Shown: positions 17,831-26,208 of the stretch, piece after piece
Numbering within the stretch: the stretch's first letter is position 1
How the letters are laid out: each line of letters opens with the position of its first letter
Source: Pedobacter panaciterrae
GTDB lineage: Bacteria; Bacteroidota; Bacteroidia; Sphingobacteriales; Sphingobacteriaceae
Direction of reading: 5' to 3'
Assembly: GCF_013204795.1 (NCBI RefSeq)
Contig: NZ_JABMKW010000018.1
Location: 248,001-312,000, forward strand
DNA: 64,000 nt
Position numbers and translations under genes: made by a program
Notes under the pieces: model-generated
The model's input: only the letters and a program-made list of their open reading frames with translations
The model's database searches: none
Told to the model about the DNA's origin: nothing

Positions 17831-19969
17831 TTATCTGATTTCGATTCGTGCGTTGAATAGTCCTATAGTAGTGTGTGGAGAAAGCGGCTTATGTAACTGC
17901 CAGCTAAGGGGATAATACTTGCCTTTTTCTACAGCCAGTGGTTTCAGCTGCTGACGGTAAATGGTTTGATCTGAATTGTTGTCAATGCTCATCACATTCA
18001 CCTTTTTAAATCCATTGTAATACTTAACAATAAGCTGGTTTGTTCCCTTTTTAAGCGGCAATAAAATCACATCTTTCAACTGTTTATCTTTAAAAGGACT
18101 ATTATGTTCTGCCAGCACTTTCCCGTTCAGTGTTACTGTTACTCCGTCCCCACTGGTTATGCCAACCAGATAAGGTTGATCTTTAGCTGAAGTTATTTCT
18201 TGCAAAAGGTAGGTTGCCGAGTTTCTGTCGGCTTCTATTTCGTAGGTCACATTATTTTTCAGTTCTCCCTTTTTCTCCCATGTTCCACCATTTGAATCTG
18301 GCCATGGCTTGCTTACATCTACATTAGTCAGGTTACCATGTACACCACCTACCCCAGAATAAAGCGGCCCTGTTTGGTAAATATCACCCCATTTAATGGA
18401 GGAAGGATCGTTCTTCAACTTTTCTGCGCCAGTTCCATTTAAGGTTATTGCAGTGGCTTTACCATTCAGCTCTACATCTATAACCTTTCCTTTTTCTTCA
18501 TCCGTATAATAGATTGCAGGAACAAGGTTTCCGGTTTTTGAAGGACTAACTGTCCACGATTCCTTTACCGTACTCTGATAGCGGTTGTTGTAATCAATAC
18601 CTGAGCTGCTGTAATGCTTAAAGGCATTGTGCGAGTCAAGAATTAAAGGTGCTTTAGTGAAAGCGATGATATTTGCAGGAGGTACTGAATAACCATTAAC
18701 AAATTCTATTGCAATTACTTTAAACTCTTTGCTGATGTCTAAACCTTCTGGCACATTAATTTTTACACCTGAAGCATTTTGGGAGAATTTCGCTTTTTTA
18801 TCCTCTCCAAGAACGTATGCATCTTTAATTTTCCCGGTAAGGCCTGGAAGTGTAATCACTCCGTTTTCAGGAGCTGAAAGCAGGTGCAAATAAATTTTAT
18901 CAGGTCTGCTCGTTAGGCTTCCCCATTTGAATGAAATGTGAAAAGGGTCTGGATCTGTTCCATAAATGGCTTCTTTATTTTTATCGAGCCATTTACCGAT
19001 GCTTAATAAAACATCCTTTTCGAAATCAACTACAGAACCATCGCCCTTTGGGCCGATGTTTAGAAGGAAGTTTCCGCCACGACTTGCAACTCTGATTAAA
19101 CTTGTGAGTTTCTCGCGCATTTTTTCTTCTTCGCTCCCTCTCACCTGCCATGAACGATAGCTCCATGTTTCGTCGAAGAAAGACGCAGGAGATTGCCAGG
19201 GCACTCCGATAGTATAATCTGGCTCCTGGTTGTCGCCCATTACGTTAAAGTCGCCCATATCATTCCCGATTCTGCTTCCGATCATACAATTTGGCTGAAG
19301 CTTATGAACCAGGTCTCTAAGGTCTTTGCTTTCATTAGCATTTTGGGAGCCCATATCAAACCACAGTTCAGAAACGGGGCCATAATTACTTAGCAATTCT
19401 GTAATCTGCTTTTTATTGTATTCCACATGTTCGGGGGTAATATAATCTGAATTGCTGCTCGAGATTGGAGAAGCCTGAGGGAAATGCCAGTCGATTAGCG
19501 AGAAATATAAACCAAATTTTAACCCACCACGCTTACAGGCGTCGGAAAGCTCTTTTACAATATCCCTTTTGAACGGAGTGGCATCAACCACGTTAAAATC
19601 TGTAGTATTTGTTTTAAACATACAAAACCCATCGTGATGCTTTGAAGTGATTACCAGAGAGCGCATGCCGGCTTTTTTTGCCAGGGCAACAATAGAATCG
19701 GCATTCCAGTTTTGGGGATTAAACCTTTTAGCAACATCTGCGTAAGTATCACTATAAATACCCGCGTGAGCCTGAATCTGTTCACTTAATCCTTTGGTTA
19801 CCGGCTTACCTTCCCATACGCCACCCAATACAGAGTAGATTCCGTAGTGAATGAACATGGAATATTTTTGATCCTGCCATTCCCTTAATGCTTTAGGATC
19901 GTGCTGTCCAAAAACAAGGGTTTTGCAGAAAAGTAATAATGCAAATAAAATGATTGTTTTGTGTTTCAT
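17831..19969 (-). CDS. Secreted alpha-L-fucosidase, GH29
   Basis: A 712-aa exported glycoside hydrolase that releases L-fucose from glycans. Residues 1-21 are a signal peptide (MKHKTIILFALLLFCKTLVFG). The GH29 barrel follows with FIHYGIYS, the KHHDGFCMF segment near 110 and ELWFDMGSQ, where Asp205 is the expected nucleophile. Residues about 340-430 form a beta-rich domain. The remaining ~250 residues carry beta-sandwich/PA14-like or accessory sequence that is longer than the usual ~450-550-aa enzyme. It is 2 bp after the beta-helix/PDZ gene and is presumably in the same operon. Confidence 0.93.
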   Translation of the reverse strand: MKHKTIILFALLLFCKTLVFGQHDPKALREWQDQKYSMFIHYGIYSVLGGVWEGKPVTKGLSEQIQAHAGIYSDTYADVAKRFNPQNWNADSIVALAKKAGMRSLVITSKHHDGFCMFKTNTTDFNVVDATPFKRDIVKELSDACKRGGLKFGLYFSLIDWHFPQASPISSSNSDYITPEHVEYNKKQITELLSNYGPVSELWFDMGSQNANESKDLRDLVHKLQPNCMIGSRIGNDMGDFNVMGDNQEPDYTIGVPWQSPASFFDETWSYRSWQVRGSEEEKMREKLTSLIRVASRGGNFLLNIGPKGDGSVVDFEKDVLLSIGKWLDKNKEAIYGTDPDPFHISFKWGSLTSRPDKIYLHLLSAPENGVITLPGLTGKIKDAYVLGEDKKAKFSQNASGVKINVPEGLDISKEFKVIAIEFVNGYSVPPANIIAFTKAPLILDSHNAFKHYSSSGIDYNNRYQSTVKESWTVSPSKTGNLVPAIYYTDEEKGKVIDVELNGKATAITLNGTGAEKLKNDPSSIKWGDIYQTGPLYSGVGGVHGNLTNVDVSKPWPDSNGGTWEKKGELKNNVTYEIEADRNSATYLLQEITSAKDQPYLVGITSGDGVTVTLNGKVLAEHNSPFKDKQLKDVILLPLKKGTNQLIVKYYNGFKKVNVMSIDNNSDQTIYRQQLKPLAVEKGKYYPLSWQLHKPLSPHTTIGLFNARIEIR

Positions 19970-19971
19970 GT

Positions 19972-22359
19972 TTATTTAAGTGGTTTATCCAGGGTGATCT
20001 TTTGAGTATTCTGACTTCTAAAAATAGATATTTCGACAGTTTTATCTGACTTATTTTGCTGCTGCAGGGCAACCAGATCTGCTACTTTATTTGTGGTCTT
20101 TTGCTTAAAGGAAAGTATGACATCATTGGCTTTTAACACTCCGGCAAAGGGGCTGTTGGCGTGAACGCTAAGCACCAGAACTCCTATTTCTTCGGGCATT
20201 CCTGTTGCAGAACGTTCTCCTAATGTTTCGAGATTTTTAATCTGTAAGCCGAACCATTCGGTTGATTCACTCGTAGTTACCCCTTCGATTCCTTTAAGTA
20301 CCGGAATCGGGGCTTTTTTCGCTAGCTTACGTAAAGCAGGAGAGGTTACCCCGAATTGATCTGTAGGAAAGCTTTTAAAGCCTACAGTAAGTGCTTTAGA
20401 AGTGCTTTTAACGCTGTAATCGCCAATAGCCGGGTTTAAAAATTCGGGGTTACCAAAGGTAGAATGCTGATCGGTACCAGCCTTTTGCGATTTCTCTAAT
20501 GAGGCTTTATCTGCAAAGAAATTATAGTCGATTTCCTTGCCCCAAAAATTAATTCCGATTGGGTAATAGTTCCTGGTGATGATGTTATGCTTAAATACAT
20601 CACCGCTATTTTCAAACCATACATGCGGGTGGAAGGAATTGTTTAAAACAATGTTATTCTCTACTGTTCTATAAAAGCCTTCGCGAAGTTTTAAACCCCC
20701 GTTTAAGCAAACATTATTGTAGATGTGGTAATTGCTTGATCCATCGTCCAGATCAATATCCCATCCATGTTCACAATGAAACCTGTTATCATGCAGTGTA
20801 ATGGTTTTAATAACATCGGCAGTAATTAATGCAGGATTGTCTTTAGCGATCTTATTCATTACCGGAACGTTAGCATTCCAATATCTATCTCTGCCCCATG
20901 AATTAAACGCACCGTGATCGCCAGATTCCAAAACAGTATTGAAGACGTCGTTAAAAGAAATTTCGTGACCGCCCCATGTTCCTTCGCTGATGTTTATGCC
21001 TGCTCTTGGAACATCGTAAATGGTATTGTGAGTTGCGGTAATACTCATAGACATGGAGATTTGTACGCCGGCGACCTGTTTTTCAACTTGCCCCAATCCG
21101 TACATCAATGTATTTTCGACAGTGCAATTTGCGGGATAGTTATTTGTTTTTGGCCCGCGAACGGTATCAATTTCATTTACCGGAACAAACTGGGCATATT
21201 CAAAACTTGGGGACCGGACTGCTTTTGGATCGCCTACAAAACAAATCCCACTTGCGCCTGCGTAGGCTATGTGACAACCAGAGATTTTATTATCTCTATT
21301 ATAGTTGCTTAAAAATACCGCGTTGCCGCCAACATGGTCAAAGAAGCAAGATCTGATCTGGCAAGACTCCGCACCTTCCATTAAAACTGCTCCTCCTCTG
21401 TATATTGTCCAGTCGCTGCGCAATAACGGCTCTTTGGTTTCCATAAACGTTCTAAGCGTATGTGTAAGCTCAAGACCTTCGATGCTTATATTGGTAACTG
21501 GAATTTCTTCTGATCCTTTGAATTCAAAAAGATGTTTTAGGCGTGGGATTTCTACTTTGGCCGTGGTAAGGTTCGCGCTCGATTCGGGATAATAATAAAG
21601 CAGCTTTTCATCTTTATTGTAGTACCATTCTCCTACGGTATCCAGTTCCTCAAATATATTTTCTACAAACCGATATTTATCGTGCATACCCATTTGTCTG
21701 TTATTCTGATAACCGCCCTCCATTTTCAATTTACCATCTACATCTTTTCCTGTGATTTGATATTGGTACCCGCCCCACTCAGCTTTATGCAAAGCATGAA
21801 TGAATCCCCCTGCTGGATTTTTCCAGCTTGCAATGCGCTGAGGACTTAAGGCATCGGCCGAAGATCCGCCATAAAACCTTACAGCTGGATTATAGTTCGG
21901 GTATCTTGCCATGCGCTGCTGATGGCGGTTAATGAAAAGCTGGTCGAAAACATGGTCTTCACTGACTTTGGCTTTCATTATGTTTCCCTTGTAAGACTCC
22001 CATTTTAAGGTTAAAGGAGTGCCGCCACTAATGGTTACTTTTTCATTAGCATATGGCTTTATGGTTAGACCGGCATTTGCTTTTCTTGAATCCTCGGGGC
22101 TGAATACAATGGTTTCCGATAGATAGTATGTTCCGCTTCTAAGGTAGATGATAACTTTTCCCGATGTATTTCTTGCCGTTAGCTGAGCCTTTTTAATACT
22201 GGCAAAGGGCTTGTCTATGGATCCTGAATTCTTATCGCTGCCTTTTGGGGATACATAAATATCCTTGCCGAAGGCATGACCAGCAATCAGCAATAAGGCA
22301 AACAGGAATGTGAACAAAGATTTCATCAGCTTTCTCATTAGCTTCATTTGGTTTCTCAA
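19972..22359 (-). CDS. Secreted right-handed beta-helix protein with C-terminal PDZ domain
   Basis: A 795-aa exported protein. After a signal sequence (mature part begins near DIYVSPKGSDKNSGS) it has a pectate-lyase-like right-handed beta-helix at about residues 35-640, with repeated N-x-x-x-N and GGH/GI turns. The last ~95 residues look like a PDZ domain (EIGVLVLSVHANSPFAGVLK). The family is linked to polysaccharide breakdown or binding, but no catalytic residues can be assigned with confidence. Several in-frame Met codons lie near the start (22359, 22347, 22326). First gene of the fucosidase operon. Confidence 0.85.
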   Translation of the reverse strand: MRNQMKLMRKLMKSLFTFLFALLLIAGHAFGKDIYVSPKGSDKNSGSIDKPFASIKKAQLTARNTSGKVIIYLRSGTYYLSETIVFSPEDSRKANAGLTIKPYANEKVTISGGTPLTLKWESYKGNIMKAKVSEDHVFDQLFINRHQQRMARYPNYNPAVRFYGGSSADALSPQRIASWKNPAGGFIHALHKAEWGGYQYQITGKDVDGKLKMEGGYQNNRQMGMHDKYRFVENIFEELDTVGEWYYNKDEKLLYYYPESSANLTTAKVEIPRLKHLFEFKGSEEIPVTNISIEGLELTHTLRTFMETKEPLLRSDWTIYRGGAVLMEGAESCQIRSCFFDHVGGNAVFLSNYNRDNKISGCHIAYAGASGICFVGDPKAVRSPSFEYAQFVPVNEIDTVRGPKTNNYPANCTVENTLMYGLGQVEKQVAGVQISMSMSITATHNTIYDVPRAGINISEGTWGGHEISFNDVFNTVLESGDHGAFNSWGRDRYWNANVPVMNKIAKDNPALITADVIKTITLHDNRFHCEHGWDIDLDDGSSNYHIYNNVCLNGGLKLREGFYRTVENNIVLNNSFHPHVWFENSGDVFKHNIITRNYYPIGINFWGKEIDYNFFADKASLEKSQKAGTDQHSTFGNPEFLNPAIGDYSVKSTSKALTVGFKSFPTDQFGVTSPALRKLAKKAPIPVLKGIEGVTTSESTEWFGLQIKNLETLGERSATGMPEEIGVLVLSVHANSPFAGVLKANDVILSFKQKTTNKVADLVALQQQNKSDKTVEISIFRSQNTQKITLDKPLK

Positions 22360-22460
22360 AGAAAGCGAATTACAATCTACAAAGTTTTCCGAAATTGTCT
22401 AAATATTAAGCGATTTTGGCATAACACCCCAGTTATAAGCCAAAATGAAGTAATAATAAT

Positions 22461-22489
22461 AAAGCCAGCCGCATTTTGCGGCTGGCTTT
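22461..22489 (-). terminator. Intrinsic terminator of the ABC/GntR operon
   Basis: A perfect 13-bp stem has arms at 22461-22473 and 22477-22489 and a 3-nt loop. On the minus strand it is followed by a T-rich tract (TTTATTATTATT). It lies 35 bp after the stop of the minus-strand gene ending at 22524. Confidence 0.85.
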
Positions 22490-22523
22490 AGATTATGGCT
22501 AAAGTGCGCGTTTAAGACTGCTG

Positions 22524-23372
22524 CTATTTTATCATTTTTTTCAAATAGGCCATTGGTATTTTAATCATGGTCTCATCAGATAGGTTTCCAGAAACGTTGT
22601 TCAATTTCATGTCTGTTAAATTCACATCTACTTTACCAGAAGTGTTTAATGTCAATTGTTTTATACCAAACTGGGTCTTACCTTGTTCATCACCGAAGAT
22701 GTTTAATTCTGATCCACCTGATGCCTTTACATTTAGGGAATCGAAAGATTTCATTTCAGATTTAAAGCGTGAAGATTTTAAATCCAGGTTCAGGGTTTTT
22801 ACTCCTTCTCCAATCAGTACTAAATCATTAACTTTTTCTTCGAAAAGGTCCAAGTGACTGACATTAAAATCTTTCTCTAAATTCAGTAAAAACACATTCT
22901 TGGCATTTAATCGTAGCGGCACTTCACTGTTTTTAAAATTCACCGTAATAGCATCCAAGTCCGATAGATTTAATTCCTCGATTTTTGGCGCATAAACGTA
23001 GATAGCAATTGGATATTTTATTTCTTGATGGTCCCCCTTTATGATAATGTGAAGTTGCTCATTTTCATCGACACTCATTGAAACAAAATCTTTATATACT
23101 TCAGAGACCTTTGCACCATGGGCTGCATCATTCACCAAATTCAAGTACCATGATTTATTTGCCCGCCCTCTCACGCTTATTGATTTAAAGGCTTTGCTCT
23201 TGAGAGTAACAAATCCATCCGAAGGGGTGTTAAAGTTTGCATTGGCCGTTTCTTGCGCTTTAATTTGTTCCGGGAACTTATAGTCTTTATTTATGGTATA
23301 CGCCATTATTGTTAATGGTATGATAAACATTAACAATGCAAATATAATGAGTAACTTATTACTTGTTTTCAT
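22524..23372 (-). CDS. Membrane-anchored beta-rich protein of unknown function (DUF2807-like)
   Basis: A 282-aa protein with one N-terminal membrane helix (about residues 7-26, LLIIFALLMFIIPLTIMAY). The exported part is rich in short beta strands (LNLSDLDAITVNF, LNLDLKSSRFKSEMKSFDSLNVKASGGSELNI), which resembles the DUF2807/GIN-type putative adhesin fold. No catalytic motif is seen. It is the last gene of the ABC-permease-GntR operon, 18 bp after the regulator, so it may be part of that envelope-related system. Function not known. Confidence 0.75.
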   Translation of the reverse strand: MKTSNKLLIIFALLMFIIPLTIMAYTINKDYKFPEQIKAQETANANFNTPSDGFVTLKSKAFKSISVRGRANKSWYLNLVNDAAHGAKVSEVYKDFVSMSVDENEQLHIIIKGDHQEIKYPIAIYVYAPKIEELNLSDLDAITVNFKNSEVPLRLNAKNVFLLNLEKDFNVSHLDLFEEKVNDLVLIGEGVKTLNLDLKSSRFKSEMKSFDSLNVKASGGSELNIFGDEQGKTQFGIKQLTLNTSGKVDVNLTDMKLNNVSGNLSDETMIKIPMAYLKKMIK

Positions 23373-23390
23373 TTGAATAAATTTTGGTTT

Positions 23391-23768
23391 TTAAGGATTA
23401 GTAAATGTTTCTTTTACAAATTTCTGGTAGCGTGCTTCCAGTTCATCGAAGCCAATATCAAGAAGGTAAAGATTTCTGAAAAATACAGGAAGCTCTTCGT
23501 CCATAAACTGGATTTTACTGTAAATTTTTATCTGCTTAATGGCATCTTCAGCAATAAAAAAACCAATTCCCCGCTTATTGCTTAGAATATTCTTATTCTG
23601 TAAGAGCTCATAAGTTCTCATTACCGTATTTGGATTGACTTCAAGCGATACTGCCAGTTCTCTCACAGAGGGCACTTTATCTTCGCTTTTCCATTTTCCA
23701 AGCAAAATATGTTCACAAACGTAATCCCCTATTTGAAGGTATATTGCCTTATTCTCTCTAAATTCCAT
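23391..23768 (-). CDS. GntR-family transcriptional regulator, YtrA-like
   Basis: A 125-aa regulator with a winged helix-turn-helix at about residues 10-75 (VPSVRELAVSLEVNPNTVMRTYELL) and only a short C-terminal helix. This is the size and layout of the YtrA subfamily, which usually controls a neighbouring ABC transporter. The frame extends to 23825 but would run into the permease gene; MEFRENKAIYLQIGDYV at 23768 is the natural family start. It is in the same operon as the transporter it probably controls. Confidence 0.88.
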   Translation of the reverse strand: MEFRENKAIYLQIGDYVCEHILLGKWKSEDKVPSVRELAVSLEVNPNTVMRTYELLQNKNILSNKRGIGFFIAEDAIKQIKIYSKIQFMDEELPVFFRNLYLLDIGFDELEARYQKFVKETFTNP

Positions 23769-23785
23769 GTTTGTGTTGTTAAAAA

Positions 23786-24619
23786 TTAAACTTCTTTTTC
23801 TTTTACCCTGAAAAAGGTAACGCACCAGAGAAAGACCGTTACGGCTGTTATACCTACCATGGCGTATATGAAAAATTCATTATGGGCTGAACTAAACCCG
23901 AAATTTGCCGAATCCTGCATCTTGTCTCTTGTCATCCAGTTTGCTGTTTGGATCAAGGTATAAATAAGCGCCGTTAAAAAGAGCATTACCACAACAGCAG
24001 TTTTGATGTAATGAAACCGATTAAAATAAACCGAACCCAACAGAAAAATACTGGTGATCATGAACGGCACAACAACCATGGATTTTATCTCATCATGCTC
24101 AAAAAAATCGTTAAAAAAAGTCCTTGCACTCACAATACCCGTTTTGGGTGTTGGATGAACTCCGGAAGTCCAACTAAAAGTAATTGTACCAATCGTCTTA
24201 TCAATATATTTTACAAACGCCAAATCTGTTATATAAAAGACAAGTAAAAAGCTAAACACACTGAAGATGCCAGTATAAAAGATGCTGCAAAGCCATTTTT
24301 CTAATGTAGAGGCAGGAGTCATCAATTCGATAATGGCTTTCGGTTTTTGCCCTAATAAGGAAAAATAACCACTAGCTATAACACTAATAAAAATGAATCC
24401 CAACGTCAGGAACAATGGAATTCTAAAAGACAAGTATAAAAACCCCTCTGAATTATATCTGTACCCTTTCTCCGCTTCAGGTTCTGGCAAATTCCAGGCG
24501 TAAAAAAGGATAAGCACGCCCACAACCACCAATAGGCTGATCAGGTATATTTTGCCAAACTCGAGCCATTGTCTTTTTACCAATAACCAAAAACGATTAA
24601 AATTAAATGAGTTGTTCAT
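23786..24619 (-). CDS. ABC transporter permease-like membrane protein
   Basis: A 277-aa integral membrane protein with about six predicted helices (for example IYLISLLVVVGVLILFYAW, IFSVFSFLLVFYITDL and the last one FIYAMVGITAVTVFLWCVTFF). It has the ABC-2-type appearance common in YtrA-controlled exporters. It follows the ATPase gene after only 6 bp and precedes gntR, so it is the membrane partner of that ATPase. Substrate unknown. Confidence 0.82.
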   Translation of the reverse strand: MNNSFNFNRFWLLVKRQWLEFGKIYLISLLVVVGVLILFYAWNLPEPEAEKGYRYNSEGFLYLSFRIPLFLTLGFIFISVIASGYFSLLGQKPKAIIELMTPASTLEKWLCSIFYTGIFSVFSFLLVFYITDLAFVKYIDKTIGTITFSWTSGVHPTPKTGIVSARTFFNDFFEHDEIKSMVVVPFMITSIFLLGSVYFNRFHYIKTAVVVMLFLTALIYTLIQTANWMTRDKMQDSANFGFSSAHNEFFIYAMVGITAVTVFLWCVTFFRVKEKEV

Positions 24620-24625
24620 AGTGCG

Positions 24626-25453
24626 TTAATTAAAAATGGGTTTTAGTTTTTTCTTTTCTGCAATCACTGCATTGAATAGCAGCTCAATATCCATCTTGCT
24701 ATCTTCCTGATGAAAGTTTGGAACTACTACGTTATATCCCGATAATGCTGGCTCAGCGTAGATCACCGTTTCATCTAACTCCTTCATTTTTTTAAAGGTC
24801 AATTTTTGAGTGATTTCTTCAATTGATGCTTTTAATGAGATTGTGCTTTCATCCAACATGATCACTGTATCAATTAAATTATCAAGATCACGTACTTGAT
24901 GGGTTGATATCACAATGCAGCGATCGTCAGTTAAAGCAGAGGCCATCACCTTACGGAATTGTGCTTTTGAAGGGATGTCTAAGCCATTGGTTGGTTCATC
25001 CATGATCACCAGTTTAGCCTGGGTGGCCAAGCCAAAGGCAATAATAAACTTCTTCTTTTGTCCGTAGGACATATTTACCAGCTTGTTGCTAATTGGAATG
25101 TTAAATTCCTCTAATAACACATTCAAATAAGCATAGTCAAATTTCTTATAAAAGGGAGCATTTGCCTTTATATAAGCATCAATTTTGATTGATGGGAGGT
25201 AAAACTCCTCAGGAATAAAACAAATGTCAGCTAATAGTTCAGGTTCTCTTTTCGCGGGATCAAATCCCATCACTTTTAAAGATCCACTTTGTGCATATAC
25301 CAAACCTGCTATATTTTTTAATAGACTGGATTTCCCTGCACCGTTTTTTCCTAGTAAGCCGTAGATATGACCAGCACTGAGCTGCATACTCATGTCTTTA
25401 AAAAGCAAATTATGCTTACTGTAACCAAAATTAAGATTGTTAATTGTTATCAT
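24626..25453 (-). CDS. ABC transporter ATP-binding protein
   Basis: A 275-aa ATPase with Walker A GLLGKNGAGKSSLLKN near residue 36, an unusual signature MSYGQKKKFIIAFGLA, Walker B LVIMDEPTNGLDI and the H-loop ISTHQ. It probably energises the permease encoded just downstream. The frame can begin at 25480, but the ATG at 25453 (MITINNLNFGYS) fits the family. Two overlapping dyads sit 7-41 bp upstream of this start and are probably the operator of the operon. Confidence 0.9.
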   Translation of the reverse strand: MITINNLNFGYSKHNLLFKDMSMQLSAGHIYGLLGKNGAGKSSLLKNIAGLVYAQSGSLKVMGFDPAKREPELLADICFIPEEFYLPSIKIDAYIKANAPFYKKFDYAYLNVLLEEFNIPISNKLVNMSYGQKKKFIIAFGLATQAKLVIMDEPTNGLDIPSKAQFRKVMASALTDDRCIVISTHQVRDLDNLIDTVIMLDESTISLKASIEEITQKLTFKKMKELDETVIYAEPALSGYNVVVPNFHQEDSKMDIELLFNAVIAEKKKLKPIFN

Positions 25454-25459
25454 TACTAC

Positions 25460-25494
25460 TGTATTAGTTAAATAATACACTAATGTACAGTGTA
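25460..25494 (-). promoter_or_regulatory. Two overlapping inverted repeats, candidate GntR/YtrA operator
   Basis: Dyad 1 is TGTATTA-N6-TAATACA at 25460-25479 (7 bp each arm, perfect). Dyad 2 is TACACT-N7-AGTGTA at 25476-25494 (6 bp each arm, perfect). They share the TACA block and lie directly before the ATPase start codon. YtrA-type regulators are known to bind inverted AGTGTA/TACACT half-sites; here ACTGTA-N12-TACACT is a close but not identical match. This supports autoregulation, which is inferred. Confidence 0.6.
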
Positions 25495-25629
25495 ATTTTA
25501 TGATATCCTAATAATTAGGAAAATAAATTCAGGATTAAAATTTAAAGCTTGAAAAGACGAATCTGAGAAAACAGCAATAAACTATACAGCTACACCAGTT
25601 GCAGTCGTCAACAATACCGCATTTTATTA

Positions 25630-25857
25630 TTAACCAAAATCCAGAAGATCTTTTGGGTTTATATCTAAGCCTTTTGCCAGCTCAACGATGGTAGAGAGTT
25701 GAACATTTAGTTTCCCATTCTCTATTTTGGATATTTTGCTATCATCAAGATCACAACGAGTAGCTAAAGCCCGCAAACTAAGTCCCTTACTCAAACGAAT
25801 TTTCTGTAAATGCGCGCCGAAACTTACTTGTAAGTCAGAATAGTTTTTTTTGGGCAT
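25630..25857 (-). CDS. XRE-family helix-turn-helix regulator
   Basis: A 75-aa single-domain DNA-binding protein. The HTH spans about residues 12-68 (LRALATRCDLDDSKISKIENG is the recognition part). A start at 25875 is possible; the ATG at 25857 (MPKKNYSDLQVSFG) gives the usual length and is chosen. It is divergent from the sigma/dCas12f operon and shares its ~350-bp upstream region, so it could regulate that operon, but nothing in the sequence proves it. Confidence 0.85.
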   Translation of the reverse strand: MPKKNYSDLQVSFGAHLQKIRLSKGLSLRALATRCDLDDSKISKIENGKLNVQLSTIVELAKGLDINPKDLLDFG

Positions 25858-25966
25858 GTGATTTTTATCAAGCAAGTAAAATCCCTATATAAAATAAAAA
25901 TATTGCGGACTTAAACGACCGCATTTTGAAAATTTTTGACTATCTTAGTCACATGAATTAAAATAT

Positions 25967-26099
25967 GTAATGCTATTTTTGTAATTCTTCTTAAAAAACT
26001 GGAAGCATTACACTAGAGTCTTGATCTGGAAAACTGGTAATTTAATAGACCCAAGACGACGGTGAAGATGCTCACGCTAAATGGCGTGGGCTCTTTTTA
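25967..26099 (+). ncRNA. Candidate structured RNA or operon leader ending in an intrinsic terminator
   Basis: About 133 bp with three successive inverted repeats: GTAATGC/GCATTAC, GTCTTG/CAAGAC and GCTCACGC/GCGTGGGC, the last followed by TCTTTTTAT. The first arm overlaps a TAnnTTTG box, so either the transcript starts later and the first dyad is regulatory, or another promoter is used. It could be an accessory (tracr-like) RNA of the downstream Cas12f-like system or an attenuator of the sigma operon. No long anti-repeat to the downstream repeats was found by eye, which argues against a classical tracrRNA. Confidence 0.4.
26070..26096 (+). terminator. Terminator-like hairpin upstream of the sigma gene
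   Basis: The stem is GCTCACGC (26070-26077) with GCGTGGGC (26084-26091), one G-U pair, a 6-nt loop and a T-run. It ends about 110 bp before the sigma start, so the transcript it stops is a separate short RNA or an attenuated leader. Confidence 0.55.
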
Positions 26100-26208
26100 T
26101 CGTGGTCAAGGGTATACCAGTACCTCCAGATCGATAAATTGAGCTTCACGTCATTTTGCGTTATCTCCCTTTATGACTCATATTAATTGTTAACTAACTA
26201 TTATTAAT

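Larger units (their letters stand above)
25858..26208 (+). other. Intergenic region between XRE gene and sigma/dCas12f operon
   Basis: 351 bp without a convincing gene. It holds an exact TAnnTTTG box at 25974-25981 (the Bacteroidota -7 consensus), a 7-bp dyad GTAATGC/GCATTAC (25967-25973 and 26005-26011), a 6-bp dyad GTCTTG/CAAGAC (26018-26023 and 26052-26057) and a terminator-like hairpin at 26070-26091 followed by T5. It probably contains the XRE promoter, the sigma-operon promoter and perhaps a small RNA (separate entry). Confidence 0.6.

Noticed and set aside
20914..21312. 132-codon plus-strand ORF
   Set aside because: Antisense to the beta-helix/PDZ gene; composition of a shadow frame.
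25967..26099. Classical tracrRNA for the Cas12f-like protein
   Set aside because: No stretch longer than about 5 bases complementary to the repeats was found by eye; kept only as a structured RNA candidate.
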